DNA of 64,000 bases, taken from NCBI RefSeq assembly GCF_014645195.1, contig NZ_BMLK01000003.1, positions 186,001 to 250,000 on the forward strand, in the 5' to 3' direction. The notes below the pieces were generated by a model that had not been told where the DNA came from, did no database searches, and saw nothing but the letters and a program-made list of their open reading frames with translations. A program made the translations under genes and the position numbers. Within the stretch, counting starts at the first letter, position 1; the number at the start of each line of letters is the position of its first letter. This DNA comes from Novosphingobium indicum (GTDB lineage: Bacteria; Pseudomonadota; Alphaproteobacteria; Sphingomonadales; Sphingomonadaceae). Shown one piece after another: positions 34,957 to 44,204 of the stretch.

Positions 34957-35071
34957 GAGGCCGCGTTCCGGGGGGAAGGAGAAGGCTTAGCGAGCCTCTT
35001 TAGGCCCGCATGCTCGGCTTACCAAGTTAGCGCCACGCGTTTTTGCTTTTACCCGCGGTAGAAAGACCACG

Positions 35072-35497
35072 TCAGCGCGGCAGAATGCCCTGACAGACGA
35101 ATTTCAGCACTTTGCCGTCCTGCGAGTCCCAGTGCACCGCTTCGAGTACGGGGCTGGCAAAGACCTGATCGCCGATCATCGCGCCGTTGGGGGCGACGGC
35201 GCTCCAGTGATGCGTCATCTTGCGGCCGGCCTGACAGTTCACGCTGCGCTGGGTGTAGAACACGGTGCCGCGCGGATAGGCGCCTTCCTTGCGCAGCAGG
35301 ACCGTTGCCTGCTGGAACTGCCGGCCCAGACCGCCGGGGACGACGCTCGCCGCATCGACGCGCACGCTGCGGCCGGTGGCGCGTTCGATGTCGTTGGCGA
35401 AGACCTGATACCATTGGCCGGTCTGCAGCGTGAGCGTGGCCGTCTGGGCGGCAGCAGGGGTTGCCACCAGCGCGGCAAGCAGAAGAGCGATCCTCAC
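35072..35497 (-). CDS. Secreted protein of unknown function downstream of ftsK
   Basis: A 141-residue exported protein. GTG 35497 starts a clean signal peptide, MRIALLLAALVATPAAAQ, and overlaps the ftsK stop by three bases; the longer open frame upstream is read from inside ftsK and is rejected. The mature part has two cysteines, in SVNCQAGRK and LKFVCQGILPR, perhaps a disulfide. No known family was recognised. Translational coupling to ftsK is likely from the overlap. Confidence 0.7.
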   Translation of the reverse strand: MRIALLLAALVATPAAAQTATLTLQTGQWYQVFANDIERATGRSVRVDAASVVPGGLGRQFQQATVLLRKEGAYPRGTVFYTQRSVNCQAGRKMTHHWSAVAPNGAMIGDQVFASPVLEAVHWDSQDGKVLKFVCQGILPR

Positions 35498-37872
35498 AGC
35501 GGGTTTCCGTTCTCGTCGCGGTAGATGTCGCGCCGGCCGACGTGGTTGGCCGGGCCCACATAGCCGTCGTTCTCCATGCGCTCGACCCATTTGGCGGCGG
35601 TGTTGTAGCCCACGCCCATCTGGCGCTGCAGCCAGGAGACGGAGACCTTCTGGTTTTCGAACACCAGCTGGCAGACCTGCAGGTACTTGCGTTCTTCCGG
35701 GCTGTCCGATGCCGTCATGTTGAGATCGTCGAAGCCGAAGCTGCCTTCCTCGGGCTCTTCGGTGACCGCGTCGATGTACTCGGGCTTGCCCTGCGAGCGC
35801 CAGTATTCGGAAACGTGCTCCACTTCCTCGTCCGAGACGAAGGGGCCGTGGACGCGCTTTATCGGGTCGGTGTTGGGCTTGTAGAGCATGTCGCCCTTGC
35901 CCAGCAGTTGCTCGGCGCCCTGCTCGCCCAGGATCGTGCGGCTGTCGATGCGGCTCGTCACCGCGAAGGAGATACGCGTCGGCAGGTTGGCCTTGATGAC
36001 GCCGGTGATGACGTCGACCGATGGGCGCTGCGTCGCCATGATGAGGTGGATGCCCGCCGCACGGCTCTTCTGCGAGAGGCGCTGGATCAGCACTTCGATT
36101 TCCTTGCCGACGGTGACCATGAGGTCGGCCAGTTCGTCGACGATCAGCACGATCTGCGGCAGCACTTCATAGTCGAGCTGGTTTTCCTCGTAGAGTTCCT
36201 CGCCCGTGTCGGGATCGAAGCCGATCTGCACGCGGCGGCCCAGCGGCTTGCCCTTGGCGGCAGCAGTGCGGACCTTCTCGTTGAAGCTGGCGAGGTTGCG
36301 CACCGAGATCTCGCTCATCATGCGATAGCGGCGTTCCATCTCCTCGACCGCCCACTTGAGCGCGCGCACCGCCTTGGGCGGCTCGGTCACCACCGGCGAG
36401 AGCAGGTGCGGAATGTCGTCGTAGCTCTTGAGCTCGAGGACCTTGGGATCGACGAGGATCAGGCGGCACTGCGCCGGGGTGAAGCGATAGAGCAGCGAGA
36501 GCAGGATGCAGTTGAGGCCGACGGACTTACCCGAGCCGGTCGTACCCGCGACCAGCAGGTGAGGCATCGCCGCAAGATCGGCAACGACCGGTTCACCGGC
36601 AATGTCCTTGCCCAGAATGATCGGCAGCATGCCCTTGTTGTGGGCAAAGGCCTCGGAAGCGACCATTTCCTTGAACGAGACCATCTGCCGGTCCGCGTTG
36701 GGCAGTTCGATGCCCATGACGGTACGCCCGGGGATCGAGGACACGCGTGCCGAGATCGCGCTCATGTTGCGCGCGACGTCGTCGGCAAGGCCGATCACGC
36801 GGCTGGCCTTGATGCCGGGTGCGGGTTCCAGCTCGTACATGGTGACGACCGGACCGGTGCGTACCGCGGTGATCTCGCCCTTGACGTTGAAGTCGTCGAG
36901 CACGGTTTCCAGCAGGCGCGCGTTGCGCTCCAGGCTGAGCTTGTCGATCTTCTTGCCCGAATTGGCCGGCGGATCGGCCAGCAGCTCAAGACCGGGCAAT
37001 TCGTACTCGTCGAAGAGATCCTTTTGTCGGCTGCCCGAACCGAGGCTGGCAGGCATGGGCGAGGACTTGGGATCGACGATCTCGGGCGCGCGGCGCGGCT
37101 TCTCGGAGACGGGCGCGGGGGCTGCCGCCGCTTCGGCCTTCCGGGGCGCGGGTTCGGGCTGGACCTTTTCTTTGGTCTGCGCGAAGGACAGGTCGCCGGG
37201 CGAGGGAAGCGCGCGCGGCAAGCGGCCGATGCGGCCGGGCAGGGTCAGCAGACGGCCCCAGTCGAAGGCGAAGACCTTGCCGATCAGGGTCACGCCGATG
37301 ACGAGGCACATGAGTGCCATGCCGAGCTTGAGCCAGCCTTGCGCGGCTTCCGGGGCCAGAGCGGCGAGGGCGCTGATGCCTTTTGCGCCCAGCAGCCCGG
37401 TGATCCCCCCCATCGAAGCGGGCAGAGTGCCACCCGGCGACGTGAACCACAGCGAGAGGACCGTCGCGATCAGCACCATGGCGAAGACGAGCACCGCGGT
37501 CGGGCGCCACCAGCGCTGGTTCGAGTGCTCGATCTCGCTGTCGTCTTCCTCGACCAGCAGCCAGAGCTTGCGCGCGAAGACATAGAGCAGGGGTACGAAC
37601 AGGGCGGAGACCGGGCCGAACACGAACAGCGCGCGTTCGGCGGTCCAGGCCCCGGTCAGGCCCATCCAGTTCTGTACTTCTCCGCCGGCAGCGGTCGAAG
37701 CGCTGGGATCGGTCTGGTGGTAGGTCAGCAGGGAAACCGCGAGGAAGACCGTCACTGCGAACAGCAGCACCGCGCCGGCCAGTTCGGAGGCACGGCGCAA
37801 GGAGCGCTTGAGTACTGCGCGCCAGTCCGGCTTGGCTACGCGCCGACCGGGCGCCATGGGCCGTGTGGCCAT
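35494..37872 (-). CDS. ftsK: DNA translocase FtsK
   Basis: A 792-residue FtsK/SpoIIIE translocase that moves chromosome termini through the closing septum. Four transmembrane helices lie in residues about 25-180. A proline- and charge-rich linker follows to about 300. The RecA-like motor has Walker A LLVAGTTGSGKSVGLNC and Walker B CRLILVDPKVLELK, plus IVDELADLMVTVGKEIE. The C-terminal gamma domain, SVSWLQRQMGVGYNTAAKWV, reads polarity sequences (KOPS). All parts are present; the linker is short, as in alphaproteobacteria. Confidence 0.95.
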   Translation of the reverse strand: MATRPMAPGRRVAKPDWRAVLKRSLRRASELAGAVLLFAVTVFLAVSLLTYHQTDPSASTAAGGEVQNWMGLTGAWTAERALFVFGPVSALFVPLLYVFARKLWLLVEEDDSEIEHSNQRWWRPTAVLVFAMVLIATVLSLWFTSPGGTLPASMGGITGLLGAKGISALAALAPEAAQGWLKLGMALMCLVIGVTLIGKVFAFDWGRLLTLPGRIGRLPRALPSPGDLSFAQTKEKVQPEPAPRKAEAAAAPAPVSEKPRRAPEIVDPKSSPMPASLGSGSRQKDLFDEYELPGLELLADPPANSGKKIDKLSLERNARLLETVLDDFNVKGEITAVRTGPVVTMYELEPAPGIKASRVIGLADDVARNMSAISARVSSIPGRTVMGIELPNADRQMVSFKEMVASEAFAHNKGMLPIILGKDIAGEPVVADLAAMPHLLVAGTTGSGKSVGLNCILLSLLYRFTPAQCRLILVDPKVLELKSYDDIPHLLSPVVTEPPKAVRALKWAVEEMERRYRMMSEISVRNLASFNEKVRTAAAKGKPLGRRVQIGFDPDTGEELYEENQLDYEVLPQIVLIVDELADLMVTVGKEIEVLIQRLSQKSRAAGIHLIMATQRPSVDVITGVIKANLPTRISFAVTSRIDSRTILGEQGAEQLLGKGDMLYKPNTDPIKRVHGPFVSDEEVEHVSEYWRSQGKPEYIDAVTEEPEEGSFGFDDLNMTASDSPEERKYLQVCQLVFENQKVSVSWLQRQMGVGYNTAAKWVERMENDGYVGPANHVGRRDIYRDENGNPL

Positions 37873-37924
37873 AAGTATTCCCCTGATTGCGGGTACGGAT
37901 AATGCGCCGGGGCGGGACTCCGCG

Positions 37925-38530
37925 TCAAGAATGAAGCGAGAACATGCCTGTGGGCCTTTCGATGAGCCCCTGAATGGCGGCCCATTTCGTCACACCCAGC
38001 GTGCGGGCGCGGTGCGGGGTCATGCCGCCCAGTGCAATCACCGGGACCTGCGAACGGGCAGCCAGCAGCCGAAACCGCACCGGGCCAAGCACCGGCGCGC
38101 CGGGGTGCGATCTTGTGGGAAAGACCGGAGAGATCAGCACGGCATTGGCCCTTGCGCGGTGGGCCTGCGCCAGTTCGCGCAGCGAATGGACGGTTATCAG
38201 CCGCAGCGTCTGGGGTCCCGACGTCAGCCTTGCGGGCGCGCCGTAGGCCCCTGCAGCGCCCCAGTGCCGGGCTTCCCGGGCCGAGCCGGAGAGGATCAGC
38301 GTATGGCCATGCCGCCGTGCTACGCGTGCAAGACGCTTGAACCGGGCGCGCCGGACCTCATCGGGCAGGTGGTAATGCCGGAAGATCAGACCCGAACCGC
38401 GCGACAGCCGCCTCAAGGCGCGTTCCAGCGCGGCATCGTTGCGGGCATCGCTGACAAGCCAGATGTCGGGCCAGATGTCGGGAAGAGGCGGGTGGCGGAT
38501 CGGCACAAGGTCGCTATAGCAGCGCGCCAT
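37925..38530 (-). CDS. Thiamine phosphate synthase-like protein
   Basis: A 201-residue ThiE/TenI-type TIM barrel. Family traces are IWLVSDARNDAALERAL, ANAVLISPVFPTRSHPGAPV and VPVIALGGMTPHRARTLGV. Classic ThiE residues for HMP pyrophosphate (D, K) are not all evident, so it may be a TenI-like regulator or divergent synthase. The ATG at 38530 shares its codon region with the divergent YggS start (CCATGG). GTG 38506 would avoid that overlap and still contain the domain. Confidence 0.75.
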   Translation of the reverse strand: MARCYSDLVPIRHPPLPDIWPDIWLVSDARNDAALERALRRLSRGSGLIFRHYHLPDEVRRARFKRLARVARRHGHTLILSGSAREARHWGAAGAYGAPARLTSGPQTLRLITVHSLRELAQAHRARANAVLISPVFPTRSHPGAPVLGPVRFRLLAARSQVPVIALGGMTPHRARTLGVTKWAAIQGLIERPTGMFSLHS

Positions 38531-39194
38531 GGATCAACCAGACCTTACACCGCTTGAAGACATCCGCGCCCGGATCGTCGCCGCTGCCAAGATCGCCGGC
38601 CGCGAGCCCGGCGATGTCGAGCTGATCGCCATTTCCAAGACTCATCCGGCCGAGGCCGTGATGCCGCTCATAGAGCAGGGGCAGCGTGTCTTCGGCGAAA
38701 ACCGCGTGCAGGAAGCACAAGGCAAGTGGCCGGCCCTGATCGAGGCGCACGAAGACATTGCGCTGCACCTCGTCGGGCAGCTTCAGTCAAACAAGGCCGA
38801 CGATGCCGTCGCCCTGTTCGATTGCATTCATTCGCTGGACCGCCCTTCGCTCGTGTCAGCTTTGGGCAAGGCGATGGACAAGGCCGGCAGGCAGGTGCCG
38901 TGTTTCGTGCAGGTCAATATCGGCGAGGAAGAGCAGAAGGGCGGCTGCGCCATAGCCGATGTGCCCGCGCTGCTGGCTTCGGCGCGCGACGCGCAGATCC
39001 CGGTGATCGGGCTGATGTGCGTGCCGCCCTTCGGCATCGAAGCCGCGCCGTTCTTTGCGCTGCTGGCCAAGATGGCCGCCGACAACGGTCTCGACCGTCT
39101 CAGCATGGGCATGAGCGACGACTTCGAGACCGCCGTCAAGCTCGGCGCCACGCACGTCCGGGTGGGCTCCGCCCTGTTCGGCGCGCGCGGCTGA
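38529..39194 (+). CDS. YggS/PROSC-family PLP homeostasis protein
   Basis: A 221-residue PLP-binding protein of the YggS (PLPBP) family, which controls vitamin B6 pools without known enzymatic turnover. The PLP lysine is in VELIAISKTHPAEAVMPLI near residue 38. The phosphate loop is RLSMGMSDDFETAVKLGATH and the end, VRVGSALFGAR, is diagnostic. Its start codon overlaps the divergent ThiE-like start by two bases in CCATGG. Confidence 0.92.
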   Translation: MDQPDLTPLEDIRARIVAAAKIAGREPGDVELIAISKTHPAEAVMPLIEQGQRVFGENRVQEAQGKWPALIEAHEDIALHLVGQLQSNKADDAVALFDCIHSLDRPSLVSALGKAMDKAGRQVPCFVQVNIGEEEQKGGCAIADVPALLASARDAQIPVIGLMCVPPFGIEAAPFFALLAKMAADNGLDRLSMGMSDDFETAVKLGATHVRVGSALFGARG

Positions 39195-39197
39195 CGC

Positions 39198-40679
39198 TTA
39201 CTTGGGCGTGGCCAGTTCGTTGCCCGAGAGGGTGACGACGTGGAGCAGATTGGTCGAGCCCGGCACGCCGAATGGTACGCCAGCCAATGTGATCAGGCGC
39301 GATCCGGCAGCACCGAAGCCATGGCGCAGCGCCATGCGCTTGCCCTTGGCGATCATCTCCTCGAAGCTGCCGATGTCCTTGGTCAGCACCGTGTGCGCGC
39401 CCCACAGCAGCGCACCGCGCCGCGCTGTGTTCATCGAGGGGGTGAGCACCAGCATCGGCGCGGAAGGACGCTCGCGCGCCACGCGCCGCGCGGAAATGCC
39501 CGAACCGGTGAAGATGATGATGCCTTCGATCGGCAGCGTATCGGCGATCGTCGCGCAGGAAGCGGACAGGGCATCCGCCGTCGTGGCGTCGGGCGGCGTT
39601 TCCGCGAGGTGGATGCGCTCGCGATAGGTCTTGTCGCATTCGACCTGTGTCGCGATGCGGTCCATGATCGCCACGGCCTCGACCGGCCACTGGCCCGCCG
39701 CGGTTTCGGCCGAGAGCATCACTGCATCGGCGCCATCATAGACGGCATTGGCGACGTCCGAGACTTCGGCGCGGGTCGGAGTCGGGCTCGTGATCATCGA
39801 TTCGAGCATCTGCGTCGCCACGACCACCGGCTTGCCGAAAGCGCGGGTCTTTTCGATGATGTGCTTCTGGATCGGCGGCACTTCCTCGGGCAGCAGCTCG
39901 ACGCCGAGGTCTCCGCGGGCGACCATGATGCCGTCCGACAGCTCGATGATCTCGTCGAGGCTCTGCACTGCGGCCGGCTTTTCGATCTTGGCCATGAGCG
40001 CGCCGTACCCGCCCATCAGGCGACGTGCCTCGGCAACGTCCTCGGGGCGCTGCACGAACGACAGCCCGATCCAGTCGGCGCCTTCCTTGATCGCAAAGGC
40101 CAGGTCGCGCCGGTCCTTCTCGGTAAGTGCCGGGACCGGGACGATGGCATCGGGGATGTTCACGCCCTTGCGGTTCGAGATCTCGCCACCGACTTCGGCG
40201 GTGCACAGGATCTTGTCCTTTTCGGGCTTGATGACGGTGAAGCGCAGTTTGCCGTCGTCGATCAGCAGCCGCTGGCCCTTTTCCAGCAGCCCGAAGAGTT
40301 CGGGGTGCGGCAGGCACACGCGGGTTTCGTCGCCCGGCGTCGGATCGCTGTCGAGCGTGAAGTGGGCACCGTGGCGGACGAAGACCTTGCCGTCCTTGAA
40401 CTCGCCCACGCGCAGCTTTGGTCCCTGCAGGTCGCAGAGGATCGCCACCGGACGGGAGAGGTCCTTTTCCACCGCGCGGATGTTGGCGATGGTTTCGCTG
40501 TGGGTCTCGTGGTCCCCATGGCTCATGTTGACCCGGAACGCATCGGCGCCGGTCTTCATCAGCTTTGCAATGGTTTCCTTGTCCCGGCTCGCGGGGCCGA
40601 GCGTTGCCAGGATCTTTACCTTGCGGGTACGCTTGATACCGCGATGATGGGGCGAACGGCGATGGGGGGTGCTGACCAC
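39198..40679 (-). CDS. pyk: Pyruvate kinase
   Basis: A 493-residue pyruvate kinase, the last step of glycolysis: phosphoenolpyruvate and ADP to pyruvate and ATP. It shows KILATLGPASRDKETI, FRVNMSHGDHETH, KIEKPAAVQSLDEI, MVARGDLGVELLPEEVP and VMLSAETAAGQWPVEAV. The N-terminus has an extra basic tail (MVSTPHRRSPHHRGIKRTRK); a later start would remove it, but GTG/ATG choice is open. The C-terminal allosteric domain is complete. It is divergent from DUF1244. Confidence 0.93.
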   Translation of the reverse strand: MVSTPHRRSPHHRGIKRTRKVKILATLGPASRDKETIAKLMKTGADAFRVNMSHGDHETHSETIANIRAVEKDLSRPVAILCDLQGPKLRVGEFKDGKVFVRHGAHFTLDSDPTPGDETRVCLPHPELFGLLEKGQRLLIDDGKLRFTVIKPEKDKILCTAEVGGEISNRKGVNIPDAIVPVPALTEKDRRDLAFAIKEGADWIGLSFVQRPEDVAEARRLMGGYGALMAKIEKPAAVQSLDEIIELSDGIMVARGDLGVELLPEEVPPIQKHIIEKTRAFGKPVVVATQMLESMITSPTPTRAEVSDVANAVYDGADAVMLSAETAAGQWPVEAVAIMDRIATQVECDKTYRERIHLAETPPDATTADALSASCATIADTLPIEGIIIFTGSGISARRVARERPSAPMLVLTPSMNTARRGALLWGAHTVLTKDIGSFEEMIAKGKRMALRHGFGAAGSRLITLAGVPFGVPGSTNLLHVVTLSGNELATPK

Positions 40680-40757
40680 GTCTTAGACTGCCTCTTTCGG
40701 GAATGCGCCGTCATATGGCAAAGCAATGCTTACAAACCAAGGACGATTGGCAGATAT

Positions 40758-41069
40758 ATGAACGAAAGTGATCAAATAGACGCGCTGGACGATGCCGTGG
40801 CCGCCGCCGCCTTTCGCCGGCTGGTGCACCATTTGCAGAATCGGCATGATGCGCAGAACATCGATCTGATGGGTCTGGCCGGCTTCTGCCGCAATTGCCT
40901 GGCCGACTGGATCCGCGATGCCGGCTTTGAAGGCGACAAGATGGAAGCGCGCGCCGTCATCCACGGCATGCCCTTCGATGAATGGAAGGCCAAGTACCAG
41001 ACCGAGGCCACGCCCGAGCAGATGGCGCGGATGGAAGAGAGCCTGAAGAAGAACGGCGGAACGCACTAG
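40758..41069 (+). CDS. DUF1244 protein
   Basis: A 103-residue protein of the DUF1244 family, common in alpha- and gammaproteobacteria, function unknown. The hallmark LMGLAGFCRNCLADWIRDAG carries paired cysteines (FCRNC). It is followed by EARAVIHGMPFDEWKAKYQ and a charged helical end. The ATG at 40758 is used. The next 150 bases, to the serine-rich gene, hold nothing recognisable. Confidence 0.85.
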   Translation: MNESDQIDALDDAVAAAAFRRLVHHLQNRHDAQNIDLMGLAGFCRNCLADWIRDAGFEGDKMEARAVIHGMPFDEWKAKYQTEATPEQMARMEESLKKNGGTH

Positions 41070-41219
41070 GCCGTCAGCGGCCACAGGCGCAGGACGTGGC
41101 AAAGGGCGACGTGCCGATCGTCGCCCCCCACGTCGGACGCCGTCCCCCTGGCGCCCGCCCCATGTGCCTCTTGAAAAAGAGTGCCTGTCGAGGGCCGGCC
41201 GCTCGGGGGCCGGATCTCC

Positions 41220-42221
41220 TCAGGCGTTGGTCTTGCGGGCGATGCGGCGGCGACCGACGATGGTCGCTGCTGCCGCGCCGAACAGGATCAGCATCGGCGG
41301 TGCCGGAACTTCGGTGCCGCCCGAGCTGGTCGAAGTCGAGCCGCCCGACGAGCTCGACGAGGAGGAAGACGAGGAACTCGACGAGGACGAGCTGCTCGAG
41401 GAGGAACTGCCGCCCGAGCTGGTGGAGCTCGAGGATCCCGAAGAGGACGAACCCGAAGACGAGGAGCTGCCGCCCGAACTGGTCGAGGTGGCGCCACCCG
41501 AAGTCGCACCGCCCGAGGAGCTCGACGAACTCGAGGAAGAGCTCGAGGACGACGAGGAACTGGACGAGCTCGACGAAGAGCTGGTCGAAGTGACACCGCC
41601 CGTCGAAGTGGACGTGGTCGAGGTCACACCGCCGGTCGTCGAGGTGACGCCGCCCGTCGAGGACGAGGTGGTCGAGGTCACGCCGCCGGTGGTCGAAGTC
41701 ACGCCGCCGGTCGACGTCGAGCTCGAGCCGCCCGTGGTCGTGGAGGTCAGGCCGCCGCTCGACGATGACGTGGAGGTCGAACCGCCGCTGGTGGTCGAGC
41801 TGATGACGATGTTGCCGCCGCTCGAACCGCCGCCGCCACCGAAGAAGCCGCCGAAGAAGCCGCCACCGAAGCCGCCGATCGGGCCGCCGCCGATAACCAC
41901 AGGGGTGCTGCTACCGCCGCCCTGGTACGACGGGGGCGGCGCAGGCGGAATGTAAGGCGGCGGTACCGGAACCATCGCCATCTGCGGCTGTTCACAGCAG
42001 GTGCGCTTGATGATCTTGCGCACGCGCTTGGTCGTGCGCGGTTGCTCCTTGCGGACAACGCGCTTCACCGTTTTCACGGGCTGGGCCGTCTTGGCCATCT
42101 TGACCTTGCGGTACTCGGTCGTTGCCGACTGTGTTTCTGCAACGTGCACGGCGCCGCCGCCAATGATTGCGCAGCCCGCCGCGCAGGCAGACAATTTCGC
42201 AAGGGCCATCCGAACCGACAT
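41220..42221 (-). CDS. Serine-rich secreted protein with VPAP/PEP-CTERM-like sorting tail
   Basis: A 333-residue low-complexity exported protein. Residues 1-30 are a signal-like segment. Residues 40-75 are strongly basic (KTVKRVVRKEQPRTTKR, then KIIKRTCC). A proline segment and a glycine-rich segment (GGFGGGFFGGFFGGGGG) follow, then about 160 residues of serine, threonine and glycine in GGVTSTT repeats and long serine runs. The tail is VPAPPMLILFGAAAATIVGR then RRIARK: a short motif, a hydrophobic helix and a basic end, the layout of PEP-CTERM exosortase substrates. Such proteins are often glycosylated surface or EPS matrix proteins. The opposite strand carries an open acidic frame caused by this repeat structure. 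Confidence 0.72.
   Translation of the reverse strand: MSVRMALAKLSACAAGCAIIGGGAVHVAETQSATTEYRKVKMAKTAQPVKTVKRVVRKEQPRTTKRVRKIIKRTCCEQPQMAMVPVPPPYIPPAPPPSYQGGGSSTPVVIGGGPIGGFGGGFFGGFFGGGGGSSGGNIVISSTTSGGSTSTSSSSGGLTSTTTGGSSSTSTGGVTSTTGGVTSTTSSSTGGVTSTTGGVTSTTSTSTGGVTSTSSSSSSSSSSSSSSSSSSSSSSSGGATSGGATSTSSGGSSSSSGSSSSGSSSSTSSGGSSSSSSSSSSSSSSSSSSSSSGGSTSTSSGGTEVPAPPMLILFGAAAATIVGRRRIARKTNA
41340..41760. repeat. Degenerate tandem codon repeats (Ser/Thr/Gly)
   Basis: Inside the serine-rich gene. 41340-41590 encodes serine tracts from mixed TCG, TCC, TCT and AGC codons. 41590-41760 encodes imperfect GGVTSTT units about 21-30 bases long. Codon mixing shows the repeats are kept at protein level, not recent slippage. 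Confidence 0.7.
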
Positions 42222-42457
42222 AAGCGATGCTCTCTCTGTTTCCCTTCGGGGTCACGAGCCTCCCGAACTGGAGGCCGGACATCCCATCTGCCAGAAACAA
42301 CGCAGAGTCCGGTTAACGGGACAACGGCGTTAACCGACTTTCGGGCGTCCCGATGTGAGAAATTTGGTTAATTAACTGCCTGCGTGGGCCGGATGTACCG
42401 AAATGGGACTGGAGCAGGGGCCGTTTGTAAACGGACTCGACACTTTTTCGGCCAGAT

Positions 42458-43501
42458 TCAATCCGGTTGGTCCGAACCTTCCGAATCGAAAAGACCGCCC
42501 TGCGGACCCTGTGGCGGGGCCATGCCGAGGTGTTTCCAGCCCGGATCGTTGAGGCAGCGGCCGCGTGCGGTACGCGCCACCAGACCCAGCTGGATCAGGT
42601 ACGGCTCGATCACTTCCTCGATGGTGTCGCGTGGCTCGGAGAGGCCGGCCGCCAGCGTTTCCACGCCAACCGGACCGCCTTTGTAGATGCCCGCGATCAT
42701 GCGCAGGTAGCGGCGATCCTGCGCATCAAGGCCCAGCGAATCCACTTCCAGCCGGGTCAGGGCATCGTCGGCAATGGCGCGCGTGATGATCTCGCTGCCC
42801 GCGACATGCGCGAAGTCGCGCACCCGGCGCATCAGCCGTCCCGCGACGCGCGGGGTGCCGCGCGAACGCCGGGCGATCTCGGTCGCCCCGCCCTTGTCGA
42901 TGCCGACACCGAGCAGGCCGGCGCCGCGCGCCACGACACTTTCGAGTTCGGGCACGGAGTAGAATTGGAGGCGCACCGGAATGCCGAAGCGGTCGCGCAG
43001 CGGGGTCTGCAGCAGGCCCTGCCGGGTGGTCGCTCCGATCAGCGTGAAGGGCGGCAGGTCGATACGCACTGAACGGGCCGAGGGTCCCTCGCCGATGATG
43101 AGGTCGAGCGCGCGGTCTTCCATCGCCGGATAGAGCACCTCCTCGACCACCGGATTGAGCCGGTGGATCTCGTCGATGAACAGCACGTCGCCATGCTCGA
43201 GATTGGTGAGCAGCGCGGCCAGATCACCGGCCTTGGCAATGACCGGACCGGAGGTGGCGCGAAAACCCACGCCCAGTTCGCGCGCGACGATCTGCGCCAG
43301 CGTCGTCTTGCCGAGCCCCGGAGGCCCGAAGAACAGCACGTGGTCCATCGCCTCGCGCCGCGACTTGGCGCTTTCGATGAAGACGCGAAGGTTGTCCTTG
43401 GCTGCCGCCTGCCCGACGAACTCGCTCAGTGTCTTGGGGCGCAGCGCCGTGTCGGCATCTTCGGGCTGGCGGTCCGGTGTGAGGATGGGGTTATCGGTCA
43501 T
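42458..43501 (-). CDS. ruvB: Holliday junction helicase RuvB
   Basis: A 347-residue AAA+ motor for branch migration. Walker A is [18 protein letters not shown], Walker B is [17 protein letters not shown], sensor 1 is [11 protein letters not shown] and the arginine finger is in [11 protein letters not shown]. The ATG at 43501 begins [15 protein letters not shown], the usual RuvB start; a GTG 33 bases upstream is not needed. It is separated from ruvA by a DsrE-like gene, an unusual insertion. Confidence 0.95.
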   Translation of the reverse strand: MTDNPILTPDRQPEDADTALRPKTLSEFVGQAAAKDNLRVFIESAKSRREAMDHVLFFGPPGLGKTTLAQIVARELGVGFRATSGPVIAKAGDLAALLTNLEHGDVLFIDEIHRLNPVVEEVLYPAMEDRALDLIIGEGPSARSVRIDLPPFTLIGATTRQGLLQTPLRDRFGIPVRLQFYSVPELESVVARGAGLLGVGIDKGGATEIARRSRGTPRVAGRLMRRVRDFAHVAGSEIITRAIADDALTRLEVDSLGLDAQDRRYLRMIAGIYKGGPVGVETLAAGLSEPRDTIEEVIEPYLIQLGLVARTARGRCLNDPGWKHLGMAPPQGPQGGLFDSEGSDQPD

Positions 43502-43643
43502 TGGTATCGACAATTCCCTGCGGCGTAATCCCACGCCCCACCGGCATCAAGACATGCGTCCACGTCCAACCACGCCGAGATTTTCACGGCGAGTACCGTA
43601 GCCACGACTATGCTTACAAAAAGCAAGAGAGTTCGGCGAAGCG

Positions 43644-44192
43644 TCACGGGACCAGCACGTAGCCTTGCTGCTGGAGCTGGGCAAAGGCGTTCATCGCCGA
43701 CAGCGACAGTTTCACACCCGGCAGCAGGTCACTTTTCGCGATGCCGTTGGCGACCGCGCTCTGGCCGCACAGGTAGATCGTCACGCCGTGCGCCGCGAGC
43801 TGTTCCACCAGTGGGGCGCTGTCGTTGAGGTGGTCCGGATCATGGCGCGCGAAGGCTTCGGCATTGGTCAGGAACCAGGCCGCCTTGCCATGTACGACCA
43901 GCGCGACCCCGATATTTTCCTCGGGCACGCCGGCGGCCACGTTCATGTTGATGAAGCGGGCCACGGAATCGAAGGTCCGCACGACATCACCCGGCGCCGC
44001 GCCGTCCTTGGCGTCGAAGATCACCTTGAACTGCGTGTCGGCGGAGACGGGCAGGTCGGATTCAACTGCGGTCACCTTGCCGTATTCGGTGAACACCGGG
44101 CCGGCGGTGAAGGCTGACATGTCGGCTGCGACAGCGGGAATGGCGAACAAGGCCATCGCGGCAGACAGAGCCGTGAGAGTGGTGCGGATCAT
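43644..44192 (-). CDS. Periplasmic DsrE-like protein between ruvA and ruvB
   Basis: A 182-residue exported protein with signal peptide (SAAMALFAIPAVAADMSA). The mature part has the DsrE/F-like fold: FKVIFDAKDG, ENIGVALVVHGKAAWFL and GVTIYLCGQSAVANGIAKSD. A single cysteine in YLCGQSA is at the usual sulfur-carrying position. Relatives are DsrE-type sulfur-relay proteins, but periplasmic versions have no fixed function. It is 12 bases downstream of ruvA, so it shares that transcript. Confidence 0.8.
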   Translation of the reverse strand: MIRTTLTALSAAMALFAIPAVAADMSAFTAGPVFTEYGKVTAVESDLPVSADTQFKVIFDAKDGAAPGDVVRTFDSVARFINMNVAAGVPEENIGVALVVHGKAAWFLTNAEAFARHDPDHLNDSAPLVEQLAAHGVTIYLCGQSAVANGIAKSDLLPGVKLSLSAMNAFAQLQQQGYVLVP

Positions 44193-44204
44193 GGGCGTCC
44201 CTTT

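Noticed and set aside
35461..37902. 813-residue plus-strand frame opposite ftsK
   Set aside because: A shadow frame with no domain. The minus strand encodes full-length FtsK.
37873..38530. TPP riboswitch near the ThiE-like gene
   Set aside because: The gene has no leader: its start overlaps the divergent YggS gene. No thi-box pattern was seen.
41594..41760. Possible CRISPR-like or satellite repeat
   Set aside because: Units are degenerate, in frame and code for GGVTSTT. There are no spacers of constant length and no cas genes.
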